A stretch of 48,859 bases of DNA from Proteobacteria bacterium UBA4457 (GTDB lineage Bacteria; Pseudomonadota; Gammaproteobacteria; Ga0077536), in the NCBI GenBank assembly GCA_002390205.1, contig DGOV01000115.1:1-48859 (forward strand). The letters are read 5' to 3'. This document shows positions 27,048-35,671 of this stretch, in pieces; the first letter of the stretch is position 1, and each line of letters opens with the position of its first letter. The notes below the pieces were generated by a model. It saw nothing but the letters and a program-made list of their open reading frames with translations. It was not told the origin of the DNA and ran no database searches. A program made the position numbers and the translations under genes.

Positions 27048-27917
27048 ATGCTTAAGCGCTCTAATAACAAATCTAGATCGCTCGCCGCATCAGCGTATAA
27101 ATCACTTCAATATGGAGTAGTCGCTCTAACAATTTGCATGTTGATTTCATGTACAACAGCTACTAAAAAGCCTTTAGTAGAGAAAACTAAAGCACAAACC
27201 ACTGAACTAACTGACAAAAAGAATCCGCAAGAAAAGAAAAACAAGGATTCCATGACTAAAAAACCTACCTTCTCTCCTCCCGTAAAAAATGCCGCTTTTG
27301 TGGAAGTAGAAGAAATATCTATAGAGAAAGACACAAGTCGCAAACCTGCAAACGATAGAATGGGAGAGAAACAAGACCGTGAACAATCTCAGCGGGCAAG
27401 ACCCACCTCTCAGGATTTCTCGGAAAGAAAAGATCTGGCAACGGAAAACTCTAAGCTTCAAAACACCAATAGCTTGAAAGCGAGCCTATTTTCTCCCACC
27501 AAAGCCAGACGCACGCAAGCCAAAAAATCCACAGGCGGTATCAAGGTCAACATTGGGCTACAAAAATCTCACAAGAATTCTATGAATCAGTTGCTGATGA
27601 CGGAAAAAGGACCGAAAGAAGAAAGCTTAGGAGCTCCTGCTGAAGAGGATAGTGGTATGGGCGACGCCCAAATAATTGACTCTGGTGGGGGTTCGGTAGC
27701 GCCTGAAGTCTCCTCGGGTGATGCACGCAGCAACAAAGGCTCAACTTACGGTGCTCCTAACAGAGTTGCAGAATCTGAACCGGAAAGTCCTTCACTCCTG
27801 GAAAAAGATGATGATATCGTAGCCCGTCAATTACGAGAGGCCGCCGAATCGGAAAAAGACGCAGAACTCTCCGAGAGACTATGGCAGGAATATAAGCGCT
27901 ATAAGTCAGGTCTGTAA
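27048..27917 (+). CDS. Lys-rich disordered lipoprotein at the head of the VWA-motor cluster
   Basis: 289 residues. Basic N-terminus, hydrophobic segment and lipobox LISC (Cys at about 34) predict a lipoprotein, SD AGGA at about -9. Residues 40-230 are charged, rich in Lys, Glu, Ser and Pro, and likely unstructured. A Gly/Ser-rich acidic stretch (SGGGSVAPEVSSGDA) leads to a C-terminal helix DDDIVARQLREAAESEKD...LWQEYKRYKSGL, which is the most conserved-looking part. It has no enzymatic motif. Its orientation and position before the TPR, PEGA-FGE and TolQ-VWA genes suggest a link to that system, though a SlyB-like gene on the other strand intervenes. Confidence 0.7.
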   Translation: MLKRSNNKSRSLAASAYKSLQYGVVALTICMLISCTTATKKPLVEKTKAQTTELTDKKNPQEKKNKDSMTKKPTFSPPVKNAAFVEVEEISIEKDTSRKPANDRMGEKQDREQSQRARPTSQDFSERKDLATENSKLQNTNSLKASLFSPTKARRTQAKKSTGGIKVNIGLQKSHKNSMNQLLMTEKGPKEESLGAPAEEDSGMGDAQIIDSGGGSVAPEVSSGDARSNKGSTYGAPNRVAESEPESPSLLEKDDDIVARQLREAAESEKDAELSERLWQEYKRYKSGL

Positions 27918-27956
27918 GCTTTACTATAAAGGAAGATTCATCAAAGCTGTCTTGCT

Positions 27957-28466
27957 TTAGCTTCCAGGGCAACTGCTATTTGGCTGGATCCGCGTTTCAG
28001 TAGCATTGGTCTGAATCATAACCGCAGCACCTGGCTTAAATTCACAACTAGATCCGACTTGAGAAGAACTATAGGTTTTGTCGTTCTGTACAAAAGTTAT
28101 CGTAACACCTTCAACAAGAACGGTGTTTTCGCTGGTAGATGCGACAGCAACGCCCGCAGCACCTCCAAGAAGGCCTCCCGCCACAGTGTTGCGCCCTCCA
28201 ACAGCGTTTCCAATGGCCGCTCCACTCGCTGCCCCCAAGATTGCACCAAGTAGCGCCCTATTTGTCTGGGCTTCACTATTATCGACTGCGATCTGAGCGG
28301 GCAGAATAGCTAGAATATCTATCACTTCCGCAGCCTGTTTCTGGTTTACTTGCGAGACTTGGTAAGAGTTGGCCCGATATTTCTCCCCGGTCGAATTTAA
28401 AATACACCCGTTAAGTACCAGCGCAGAAATTGTGCTCAAAATGAGAACCAGACAGTATTTTTTCAT
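27957..28466 (-). CDS. SlyB-like glycine-zipper outer-membrane lipoprotein
   Basis: About 169 residues from ATG 28466 (MKKYCLVLIL) behind GGAG; an in-frame GTG lies 15 bases earlier. Lipobox LNGC at about residue 20. Residues 72-112 form a glycine-zipper pair (LLGAILGAASGAAIGNAVGG ... AGGLLGGAAGVAVAS), as in the SlyB/PcP/Pal-like family, with a small C-terminal domain containing two Cys (SSCEF and SSCPGS). These lipoproteins sit in the outer membrane and respond to envelope stress. It points against the surrounding cluster, and whether it belongs to it is unclear. Confidence 0.88.
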   Translation of the reverse strand: MKKYCLVLILSTISALVLNGCILNSTGEKYRANSYQVSQVNQKQAAEVIDILAILPAQIAVDNSEAQTNRALLGAILGAASGAAIGNAVGGRNTVAGGLLGGAAGVAVASTSENTVLVEGVTITFVQNDKTYSSSQVGSSCEFKPGAAVMIQTNATETRIQPNSSCPGS

Positions 28467-28625
28467 CGACTTACTCCGCACATCATTATGTGCTTTTTTT
28501 AACGGCTAAACAGCTGATATTATAAGCAAAAAAGAATACAGGATCACAGTCCTAACAAGAAGTTAATTTTTTTTCATATTGCTAATATGCCACGATTTAT
28601 TAGAAACGTTATCGCTCTTCCCAAG

Positions 28626-28654
28626 ACTAATCCTAACAATCTGATATGATTAGT
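28626..28654. promoter_or_regulatory. inverted repeat upstream of the TPR gene of the VWA-motor cluster
   Basis: ACTAATC at 28626-28632 and its inverted copy GATTAGT at 28648-28654 are separated by 15 bases, giving a centre-to-centre distance of about two helical turns. This lies just upstream of the TPR gene, so it could be an operator for the plus-strand cluster, or for the divergent SlyB-like gene. Confidence 0.35.
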
Positions 28655-28707
28655 TTTCGTATAAACCGACTCTGCGCGAAAACACATAACTGAGCCTGAG
28701 AACACAT

Positions 28708-30177
28708 ATTGACATCAAGCCAACCCAGTTCATCACGAACAAACCTGACTCTCATTTACCGGCGCCTAAAGGCACCAAGCCGTCACGCGCAAGGAAAGCC
28801 CTGATTGCGACAATTATATTCGCTTCTGCAAGCTCGATATTCTTTTTATCTAAGTTGATATTGTTTTCTGACAATTCTCATCAAGAAGTAGTGAGTGAGC
28901 CTTTAGATATCAACAATTTAGAGGTAGACGTTGATAAGAAAGAACTTGCTCGCCTTAGAGCTCAAACACTGCTGGCTCAAGTACTGAGGCTGTCAGATCA
29001 AATACGTCGTCTAAACCCAGATAGATGGACAAAGACAGCTTTCTTCAAGATTGAGGAGAGCATCGCTATTGGTGAAAAAAACTATCGGCAAGGACAGTAC
29101 ATATCAGCACAAAGAAATTACCGGCAAGCCATCAAGGACTCAGAGGCATTGATACAATCGATCCCACTAGTGATAGAAGAAAATAACTTAACTGGGGACC
29201 TCGCAGTCTTAAACAAGGATACTGCTCGAGCAATGCTCTCTTATAACTTGGTTTTAGAGATAGACTCGACCAACCAGCATGCGAAAGTCGGCTTGAACAG
29301 GATTAAATCCTTACATCAGATAAGTGCGTTAATCGCTGAAGGAGCCTACTACGAAAAACTTGGAAAGTTAGAAACTGCTGTGATGAAATACACCGCTGCT
29401 CGAACCCTTGACCCGGTCAATCCTGAGGCGGAATCTGCCCTTCAAAGAATAAAGTTTCAGCAACGAAATCAGAAATATCAAGAAAGTATGTCTCTAGGGT
29501 TTTCTGCATTGAAAATGCAGACTTTTTCAAAGGCTAAACGCCTTTTTGAAGCAGCGCAAAACTACAATGATTCGCCAGCAGTACAACAGGCACTCCAACA
29601 GGCTGAGAATGGTCTTCTTAATGCCGAGCTAGTCGGTCTCATCAACCAAGGACACGGTGCTTCAGAAAATGAAAACTGGGAACAGGCTGAATTTTTTTAT
29701 AAACAGGCGGCTAAGAGAGATTCTGGCCTAGTCGAGATAGCTCTCTTGTCAACTAATGCAAAAAAGAGGTGGGCTCTCGATAAGGAACTCGAACGAGTTT
29801 TATCATTCCCCCTCGGCATTAGTATCTCAAATGGGTACACGAATGCGACAGTCATTTTGGAGCGCTCGGAAGATATTATGGTCAAAGGAAAGCGCTTGTC
29901 GGGTCAAATCGCCCGCTTAAAAAGCGAAATTGAACTTGCTCAAATACCCGTCGAGGTTATTATCAAATCAGACAATGTAGCATCTGTAACAATTTACCCA
30001 CATATTGCCCTTGGGAAATTCAAACGGACTGAGCTCGGCTTGCTACCTGGAGAGCACCTAATAGAAGTCCAGTGTGATGAATATAATAACTTCAAAAAAC
30101 AAGCTATTGTCTCCCATAAACTCGCTCGTAAAGAGCAAGAAATAAGAGTGGAATGTGTTAAAAAAGCGGCAAAATAA
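28708..30177 (+). CDS. membrane-anchored TPR protein with PEGA-like C-terminal domain
   Basis: The frame is open from 28690 to 30177, but the first standard start codon is a TTG at 28855. Translation of the upstream part gives a basic segment (KPSRARK) and a membrane helix (ALIATIIFASASSIFFL) that the TTG start would cut away, so initiation is probably at a rare codon, such as ATT 28708 or CTG 28696. No strong ribosome-binding site is visible. The body is TPR-like helices (SAQRNYRQAIKDSEALI; MLSYNLVLEIDSTNQHAKVGL; AVMKYTAARTLDPVNPEAE), then a C-terminal PEGA-like module (LGLLPGEHLIEVQCDEYNNF). Periplasmic domain anchored in the inner membrane; first of a compact plus-strand run to 36666. Confidence 0.75.
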   Translation: MDIKPTQFITNKPDSHLPAPKGTKPSRARKALIATIIFASASSIFFLSKLILFSDNSHQEVVSEPLDINNLEVDVDKKELARLRAQTLLAQVLRLSDQIRRLNPDRWTKTAFFKIEESIAIGEKNYRQGQYISAQRNYRQAIKDSEALIQSIPLVIEENNLTGDLAVLNKDTARAMLSYNLVLEIDSTNQHAKVGLNRIKSLHQISALIAEGAYYEKLGKLETAVMKYTAARTLDPVNPEAESALQRIKFQQRNQKYQESMSLGFSALKMQTFSKAKRLFEAAQNYNDSPAVQQALQQAENGLLNAELVGLINQGHGASENENWEQAEFFYKQAAKRDSGLVEIALLSTNAKKRWALDKELERVLSFPLGISISNGYTNATVILERSEDIMVKGKRLSGQIARLKSEIELAQIPVEVIIKSDNVASVTIYPHIALGKFKRTELGLLPGEHLIEVQCDEYNNFKKQAIVSHKLARKEQEIRVECVKKAAK

Positions 30178-30183
30178 AGCTGG

Positions 30184-32253
30184 TTGGTCAAAAAATTGAA
30201 ACAAAACATACAAGCATCTGATTTTAAACCTGGCAATAAAAAGCCGGTATTTTCAGTATCACTTAATAAAAATTATATAAAATTGGGCTGCTTCTTTCTG
30301 ATCACACTTTGGGCAGCCTGGTTCGTGCTAACAGCGAAATCTGTAGCTATTTTGGTAAGCCCTGCTCATGCAACGATTGAACTCCATGGTTGGCCAACTC
30401 TAGAAATTAGGGGCTCCTGGCTCGCACGTCCTGGTCTGCATCAGTTAGAGATAAGTGCCCGAGGTTATCAACCATACGAGCGAGAACTCAATGTTAGCGA
30501 AGCCATCAGCCAAAAACATAAGATCGCTCTCACTCCATTGCCTGGACAACTGAACATAACTACTGAACCTCCTAAGGGAGGGGAACTTTTCATAGATGAT
30601 GTCTCTTTTGGCAAGATACCAGGTGTCATAAAAGAGATTCCTGCTGGTACGCGCTCTATAAGATTGGAAGTGGACCGTTATTTGCCTTTTGAAGCTGATT
30701 TAAATATAGAGGGAAAAGGGTTAGAACAGACTTTAATTGCGAAGCTTCTTCCAGGTTGGGTCGATACAACAATTGACTCGTTGCCTGCGGGTGCGCAAGT
30801 AACAGTCGATGGGCGCAGTCTAGGCAATACTCCTCTTCTGACTGAGTTGCTTTTCGGGAAACGAGAAATAGAACTGCGCTTACAGGGTTACAAAACATGG
30901 GCAAAAACTTGGGAAATCAAAGCTGGGCGACCGACCAATCTCGGAGAGATAGCGCTCGCCAAAGCTGATGGAGAACTAAATATTAATACTATTCCTGAGG
31001 GCGCAGTTGTCGCAATTGATGGCGAGTTTATAGGGGTGACACCTCTTTTGGCTGCAGTTTCGCCCGATGTAAAACACAAAATCGAGTTTGTTAAAGAAGG
31101 ATTTAAGCCTGCTTTTCAAACAATTTCAGTTGCATCAGCTGATAAGTCCAGCGTCGTGCTAGACTTGGTCCCAGAATTAGCAAATATACGCTTTGAAACG
31201 ACCCCTAAAGATGCTCAGTTAATGGTTGACGGGGCACTTGTAGGTGCAGCCACTCAAGTCCTCTCACTGCCGACCCACGCTCATGAATTCACTATTTTTA
31301 GAGATGGTTACGCGACATACCAAAGCATGCTCACCCCTCGGACGGGGGTTGAGAAAAAATTTAGAATCCGATTGAAAACAGCTGAGGCAGCTAAAAGAGA
31401 AGCCGCGCAGGAAGAACGACGCAAAACGAGGAAGGGATTTGTAACCACCTATGTAGGACAAGATATGAAATTGTTCTCGGGGGGGACAGTTTTCTTAGGT
31501 TCCTCGAAGTCAGATGACGACCATCAAATTGACGAAGTACGTCGAAAAGTCATATTAGAAAAGCCTTTTTACTTTTCAACGAAGGAAGTCACCATTGGAG
31601 AGTTTCGTCGCTTTCTCGCAACATACTCTCCGACCGAAGACATAATAAGCCTCCCAAATCATGAACAATATCCAGTGGTATCTGTAAGCTGGATACAGAC
31701 GGCCCTTTATTGTAATTGGTTAAGCCGGCGTGACGGTTTGGACAGATTTTATAATATCAGTTTTGGTGAACTCTTAGGGGTCAACCCAGAGTCTTCGGGT
31801 TACCGTCTCCCGACTGAGGCAGAATGGGAGTGGGTGGCAAAAGACTTTAAGGATAAAAAACCGCATACTTTCCCTTGGGGAAATCAGTACCCACCTACGG
31901 CAGTTTCAGGAAATTATGCTGATACGAGCGCTAATGGTTTAAATATACAGTTTTTAAAAAGCTATACAGATGGATATAAGTTTTCAGCTCCGGTAGGAAC
32001 TTTTAATAAAAGTAAGAAAGGCATTTATGATATGGGTGGGAACGTATCTGAGTGGGTTCACGACTACTATAGTGACTTACCGTCTAACGCCACAACATAT
32101 GACTCTCTAGGTGCGCACACTGGAACACAAAAAATTATAAAAGGAGCAAGTTGGATGAGTAGCAAAGCCAAAGAGCTGCGGATCAGCTTTAGACGTCATG
32201 GAATCAACGGGCAAAAAGCGACTGGCTTCAGGATGGCCCGATATGCCCGCTAA
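30184..32253 (+). CDS. membrane-anchored PEGA-repeat protein with C-terminal FGE-sulfatase (SUMF1) domain
   Basis: 689 residues from TTG 30184, six bases after the TPR gene. Cytoplasmic basic start, membrane helix at about 33-55, then about five PEGA-like repeats (residues 60-385), each with the pattern P-G-..-V-DG...G-TP...L and ending in a GY/GF turn. Residues 425-689 form a formylglycine-generating-enzyme-like domain: GGTVFLGSS, YRLPTEAEWEWVA, YDMGGNVSEWVHDYY, KGASW and GFRMAR. No Cys is present where FGE has its catalytic pair (the KGASWMSSKAKE region), and no EgtB-type His triad is seen, so it is probably a binding or structural module facing the periplasm. Start codon TTG with a weak site. 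Confidence 0.88.
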   Translation: MVKKLKQNIQASDFKPGNKKPVFSVSLNKNYIKLGCFFLITLWAAWFVLTAKSVAILVSPAHATIELHGWPTLEIRGSWLARPGLHQLEISARGYQPYERELNVSEAISQKHKIALTPLPGQLNITTEPPKGGELFIDDVSFGKIPGVIKEIPAGTRSIRLEVDRYLPFEADLNIEGKGLEQTLIAKLLPGWVDTTIDSLPAGAQVTVDGRSLGNTPLLTELLFGKREIELRLQGYKTWAKTWEIKAGRPTNLGEIALAKADGELNINTIPEGAVVAIDGEFIGVTPLLAAVSPDVKHKIEFVKEGFKPAFQTISVASADKSSVVLDLVPELANIRFETTPKDAQLMVDGALVGAATQVLSLPTHAHEFTIFRDGYATYQSMLTPRTGVEKKFRIRLKTAEAAKREAAQEERRKTRKGFVTTYVGQDMKLFSGGTVFLGSSKSDDDHQIDEVRRKVILEKPFYFSTKEVTIGEFRRFLATYSPTEDIISLPNHEQYPVVSVSWIQTALYCNWLSRRDGLDRFYNISFGELLGVNPESSGYRLPTEAEWEWVAKDFKDKKPHTFPWGNQYPPTAVSGNYADTSANGLNIQFLKSYTDGYKFSAPVGTFNKSKKGIYDMGGNVSEWVHDYYSDLPSNATTYDSLGAHTGTQKIIKGASWMSSKAKELRISFRRHGINGQKATGFRMARYAR

Positions 32254-32464
32254 CAAAAGACTCCTGCAAAGAACCGCTGTTACCCTAGTTCTGATCTTTG
32301 TGCATTTCTGCGGCTTCAGCGAAGAAGAGAGGCGCCAATTATCTGATAATTCACAGGAACGTGTGCTGCCCGAACACCAAATCAAGCCTTTACCCAACGA
32401 TACTTTTAAGCCCAGCGAAAAAGTGTCGGAAGATTTCCCTGTACTATTCCCTGTAGATATTTGA
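32243..32464 (+). CDS. small secreted protein of the VWA-motor cluster
   Basis: 73 residues from ATG 32243, overlapping the end of the previous gene by 11 bases. Its basic start and hydrophobic segment (RLLQRTAVTLVLIFVHFCGF) look like a signal peptide or anchor; the rest (about 45 residues) is charged and proline-containing with no known domain. Position between the PEGA-FGE gene and the channel gene suggests it belongs to the complex. Could be an incidental ORF, but the signal-like start and overlap support it. Confidence 0.6.
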   Translation: MPANKRLLQRTAVTLVLIFVHFCGFSEEERRQLSDNSQERVLPEHQIKPLPNDTFKPSEKVSEDFPVLFPVDI

Positions 32465-32474
32465 GCAAAAAAAT

Positions 32475-33269
32475 ATGAAAAACCCCTTGCCTGAAATTAT
32501 TTTCCAATGCATGACGCTACTGATATCAGCAACCATAATCCACGCAATATATAGCGCACAAATCAGACCTCAAGCAAACGCGATCATAGCGGAGCAACAA
32601 ATTCAAATAGACTCTGGGATTGAGTTCAATGCATCACCTTCTATCTTGGTTATTATCAAAGATTATGAGCAAGAGGTTTGCTTCATATTAATGCTCTGGG
32701 CAATAACGATCATTGGATTCAAATTCTCAGAGACGCTCCAACAGAGAAATTATCTAAAAGACTCCTTAATCAATGTCATCCCTGGGGTTAGGATCCTTCC
32801 AGAAGATTCATGGCAATATTCACGGCCAATTCAAGCATTAAACTCCTCCGCAGAAAATGACCTTATTCCTAGAACTTTACTAACTGCGCTCCAACGGTTC
32901 GGCACGACGGAAAAAATATTAGAGGTTTCTCAAGTCATCAAAGACATGTGTGAAACAGAAGCTGAGCGTCTGGACTCACAACTGTCAACTATCCGCTACA
33001 TAGTATGGGCAATCCCGTCTGTAGGTTTTATTGGGACAGTGCGCGGCATCAGCCAAGCCCTAGGGCAAGCCCATAAAGCTGTGAATGGCGATATCTCGGG
33101 AGTCACTGCAAATCTTGGAATCGCTTTCAACTCAACCTTTGTAGCGCTAGTAATAAGCCTACTTATAATGCTGCTGTTGCATCAGCTCCAGCGCGTGCAA
33201 GAGCAATTTGTTTTAGACAGTCAGCAGCATTGTGAGGCAAACCTCACGCGACATTTAGCAAACAGATAA
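32475..33269 (+). CDS. MotA/TolQ/ExbB-type proton channel protein
   Basis: 264 residues. Membrane segments at about residues 8-26, 60-80, 170-190 and 212-238. The C-terminal pair has the family signatures IVWAIPSVGFIGTVRGISQAL and LGIAFNSTFVALVISLLIMLLLHQL, corresponding to the ion-path helices of ExbB/TolQ. A long cytoplasmic helical segment lies between helices 2 and 3. It should form the stator for the two downstream proteins with TolR-like helices. No OmpA-type ZorB, TolB or TonB gene accompanies it. Confidence 0.9.
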   Translation: MKNPLPEIIFQCMTLLISATIIHAIYSAQIRPQANAIIAEQQIQIDSGIEFNASPSILVIIKDYEQEVCFILMLWAITIIGFKFSETLQQRNYLKDSLINVIPGVRILPEDSWQYSRPIQALNSSAENDLIPRTLLTALQRFGTTEKILEVSQVIKDMCETEAERLDSQLSTIRYIVWAIPSVGFIGTVRGISQALGQAHKAVNGDISGVTANLGIAFNSTFVALVISLLIMLLLHQLQRVQEQFVLDSQQHCEANLTRHLANR

Positions 33270-33297
33270 TCCTTCATTACCAGCAAAGGAAAAATCT

Positions 33298-34605
33298 ATG
33301 AGCCCAATCATCATCATAATCAGTCACTCTGCCATCACAGTTTGGAAAAATGGTAAATTAATCGATACTAGTCCGGAAATAGCTATGCTTTCTGAATCCG
33401 GAATGCTTGTTTCTCATGAAGTTACGGTTGATAAGGTTGACAGTAGTCATGCTATTTATCGGCACTATTGGTGTGAATTAGGAGAAGAACCTCTTAGCTG
33501 TCCTGCAGGAAATTTTCGCCATAATGGAGATCTGGTCTACAGACATCTCGAAGGGATAATTTCTAGAATCGGAATTCCTGCACAAGCGATTGTCTCTGTC
33601 CCTTCCTACTATAATGAACGTCAACTGAGTCTTTTGTTAGGAATATGCAACGCGCTGCAATTACCAGTTAGAGCCTTTGTCGATTCTCACGTTGCTGCAT
33701 TAGCATTTACAGGTGCACCAGGCGACTACTTGTTGGTTGACATCAAAAAAGACGAAGGTAGCGTTTGCCACATAACAGTCTCGGATAACGTTACCCGTGG
33801 AAAGGTTGAGAGAATAAAGAATGTAGGGACCGAAAAAATATATGCCAACTGTACCAGTATCATTGCAAAAAAGTTCTTAGAGCAAACGAGGTACGATCCC
33901 TTATACGCTGTGGCTTCAGAGCACTCATTGATGAAAGTCTTGCCATCATGGCTTAAAAAGATCTATACCCGTCAAGAACTAGCATATGAAATAGAACATG
34001 ACGACCAAAAAAGAAGCGCATCTATACCAACCTCTGAAATTATAAATTCGCTTCAAAAAAATCTTTTACCTATTGCACGCGCACTCCCTAATGACAAGAC
34101 AGTTCTGATTGCACCCTCAATATCAGCGCTTATAAAAGGCGGAGATATTTTCCCAGAGTATCAAACATTAACTCTTGAAGATTCCCAAAATGGGATAATG
34201 CATAACCTCGATTTTTTCCCAGAAGGCGTAGACGATTGTGCCTTGATTACAGAGATGCCTTCCACCAAGCATCCAACAGCTGTATATTCTATAAAACCGG
34301 CACTGTTTGGAATCGAACCGTCTTCAGCCACTCATATTCTTTCAGGGTCACGTGCCCAGACTTTATCGACATCACCAATCTATATCAATTCGGATGGAAA
34401 ATTCAGTCTATCATCCAATAACTCACACGTGGTGAGCTATATCAAAGATGCTCACGCAATAATAGAAAGCAAAGGCCTTAAAGTAAGTGTCAATGGAATG
34501 ACTGTTGTTGGCAAATGCAAGATTGCAATAGGGGATAAAATTGTAGTAGCTGATAGGGAAAACCATTTCATCGCGATACGTGTCTCAGATCAAAATGGCC
34601 CGTAA
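33298..34605 (+). CDS. divergent actin/Hsp70-fold (ASKHA) protein with FHA-like C-terminus
   Basis: 435 residues, ATG 33298 behind AAAGGA, no signal peptide, so cytoplasmic. The first two thirds resemble an Hsp70/FtsA/MreB-like ATPase: residues 1-20 form the first strand-turn (IIIIISHSAITVWKNGK), AQAIVSVPSYYNERQ near 98, the FVDSHVAALAF helix near 127, and YLLVDIKKDEGSVCHITV near 142. The usual DLGT and DxGGGT phosphate loops are degenerate, so ATP hydrolysis is doubtful. The last 80 residues (DGKFSLSSNNSHVV ... VNGMTVVGKCKIAIGDKIVV) resemble an FHA beta-sandwich. Fold assignment is by motif pattern only and needs structural comparison. Confidence 0.65.
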   Translation: MSPIIIIISHSAITVWKNGKLIDTSPEIAMLSESGMLVSHEVTVDKVDSSHAIYRHYWCELGEEPLSCPAGNFRHNGDLVYRHLEGIISRIGIPAQAIVSVPSYYNERQLSLLLGICNALQLPVRAFVDSHVAALAFTGAPGDYLLVDIKKDEGSVCHITVSDNVTRGKVERIKNVGTEKIYANCTSIIAKKFLEQTRYDPLYAVASEHSLMKVLPSWLKKIYTRQELAYEIEHDDQKRSASIPTSEIINSLQKNLLPIARALPNDKTVLIAPSISALIKGGDIFPEYQTLTLEDSQNGIMHNLDFFPEGVDDCALITEMPSTKHPTAVYSIKPALFGIEPSSATHILSGSRAQTLSTSPIYINSDGKFSLSSNNSHVVSYIKDAHAIIESKGLKVSVNGMTVVGKCKIAIGDKIVVADRENHFIAIRVSDQNGP

Positions 34606-35671
34606 TAAAAAGCAATTTTCCGCCTTTAGCTTATCCTTTTTAGATATCATGTCTTGCGGGCTCGGTGCCTTCATACTGCTTTTCCTGATTGCCAAAAACC
34701 ACGGACAACAAGAGACGCTCCCCAAAGGTGACTACTTAGGTTTTGAGGTAGAAAAGTTAGAAAAACAATTAGCACAAGCATCGTCAGACATCAAAATGCT
34801 AAAAGAAAAAAAAATCTCTCATACCTCAAAAATACAAGATGAAAAACAGCAACAAACGGCTGCTATAGAACAACTTAATATGCTATTAACTTCCATGAAA
34901 AAATTGGCAAAACCCCCTGTAGATCGAGCGGCTTTAGAAAAAGCGATAGACAGTCTAAAAAAGAAAAAAGAGCAACTAAAACAACAGCTCAACGAAAAAT
35001 CAATTGGTGTGAGAGCGTACACCGGAGATGGAAACAGAGAGTACCTGACCGGGATGCGCCTGGGAGGTGACAACATTCTAATCTTATTAGACGTATCTTG
35101 CAGTATGTTAGATGAAAGTATTGTAAACATCATAAGACGAAGAAACATGAGCGACGAAGTGAAAAGAAGGTCTCCTAAATGGCTTCAAGCATTGGCAACA
35201 ATAGATTGGATTAGTGCACGTTTCCCTCAGTCAGCCAGTTACCAAATTTATACTTTTGACGATACTGTTCGATCTATTATCCCTAACTCTGAAGGAAAGT
35301 GGTTGGAGGTCAATAACGCTAAAGAACTTGATCAAAGCATTACTGCACTGAAGAAAATTATCCCAGATGGGGGTTCCAATCTGGAGAGTGCACTTATGGT
35401 TATCTCGGAACTGTCTCCCGCTCCCGATAACGTCTATCTGATTACTGATGGTCTCCCTACGAGAGGCCTAAGAAACCCTACTAAAAATACCGTAACTGGA
35501 GTAGAACGCCAAAAACACTTCGAATTAGCAGTCACACGTATCCCCCCTAATATCCCAATGAATGTGATATTACTGCCAACTGAAGGGGACCCTATGGCGC
35601 CCGCCGCTTTTTGGCAGGTAGCGCGGGTTACTTCAGGCTCTTTCTTGTCACCGGCCACCGACTGGCCATGA
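34595..35671 (+). CDS. TolR-like helix, coiled coil and VWA domain protein (Asp-containing partner)
   Basis: 358 residues from ATG 34595 (MARNKKQF), overlapping the previous gene by 11 bases; an in-frame start 15 bases earlier exists. The single membrane helix FLDIMSCGLGAFILLFLI (residues 15-32) has Asp17 at the place of the ExbD/TolR proton-carrying Asp. A Lys/Gln/Glu-rich coiled coil follows (about 45-135), then a VWA domain with metal-site motif DVSCSM (Asp about 165), PDGGSNLESAL and ITDGLPTRG. Likely an N-in, C-out stator partner of the TolQ-like protein, with the VWA domain in the periplasm in place of the peptidoglycan-binding domain of MotB. Confidence 0.88.
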   Translation: MARNKKQFSAFSLSFLDIMSCGLGAFILLFLIAKNHGQQETLPKGDYLGFEVEKLEKQLAQASSDIKMLKEKKISHTSKIQDEKQQQTAAIEQLNMLLTSMKKLAKPPVDRAALEKAIDSLKKKKEQLKQQLNEKSIGVRAYTGDGNREYLTGMRLGGDNILILLDVSCSMLDESIVNIIRRRNMSDEVKRRSPKWLQALATIDWISARFPQSASYQIYTFDDTVRSIIPNSEGKWLEVNNAKELDQSITALKKIIPDGGSNLESALMVISELSPAPDNVYLITDGLPTRGLRNPTKNTVTGVERQKHFELAVTRIPPNIPMNVILLPTEGDPMAPAAFWQVARVTSGSFLSPATDWP

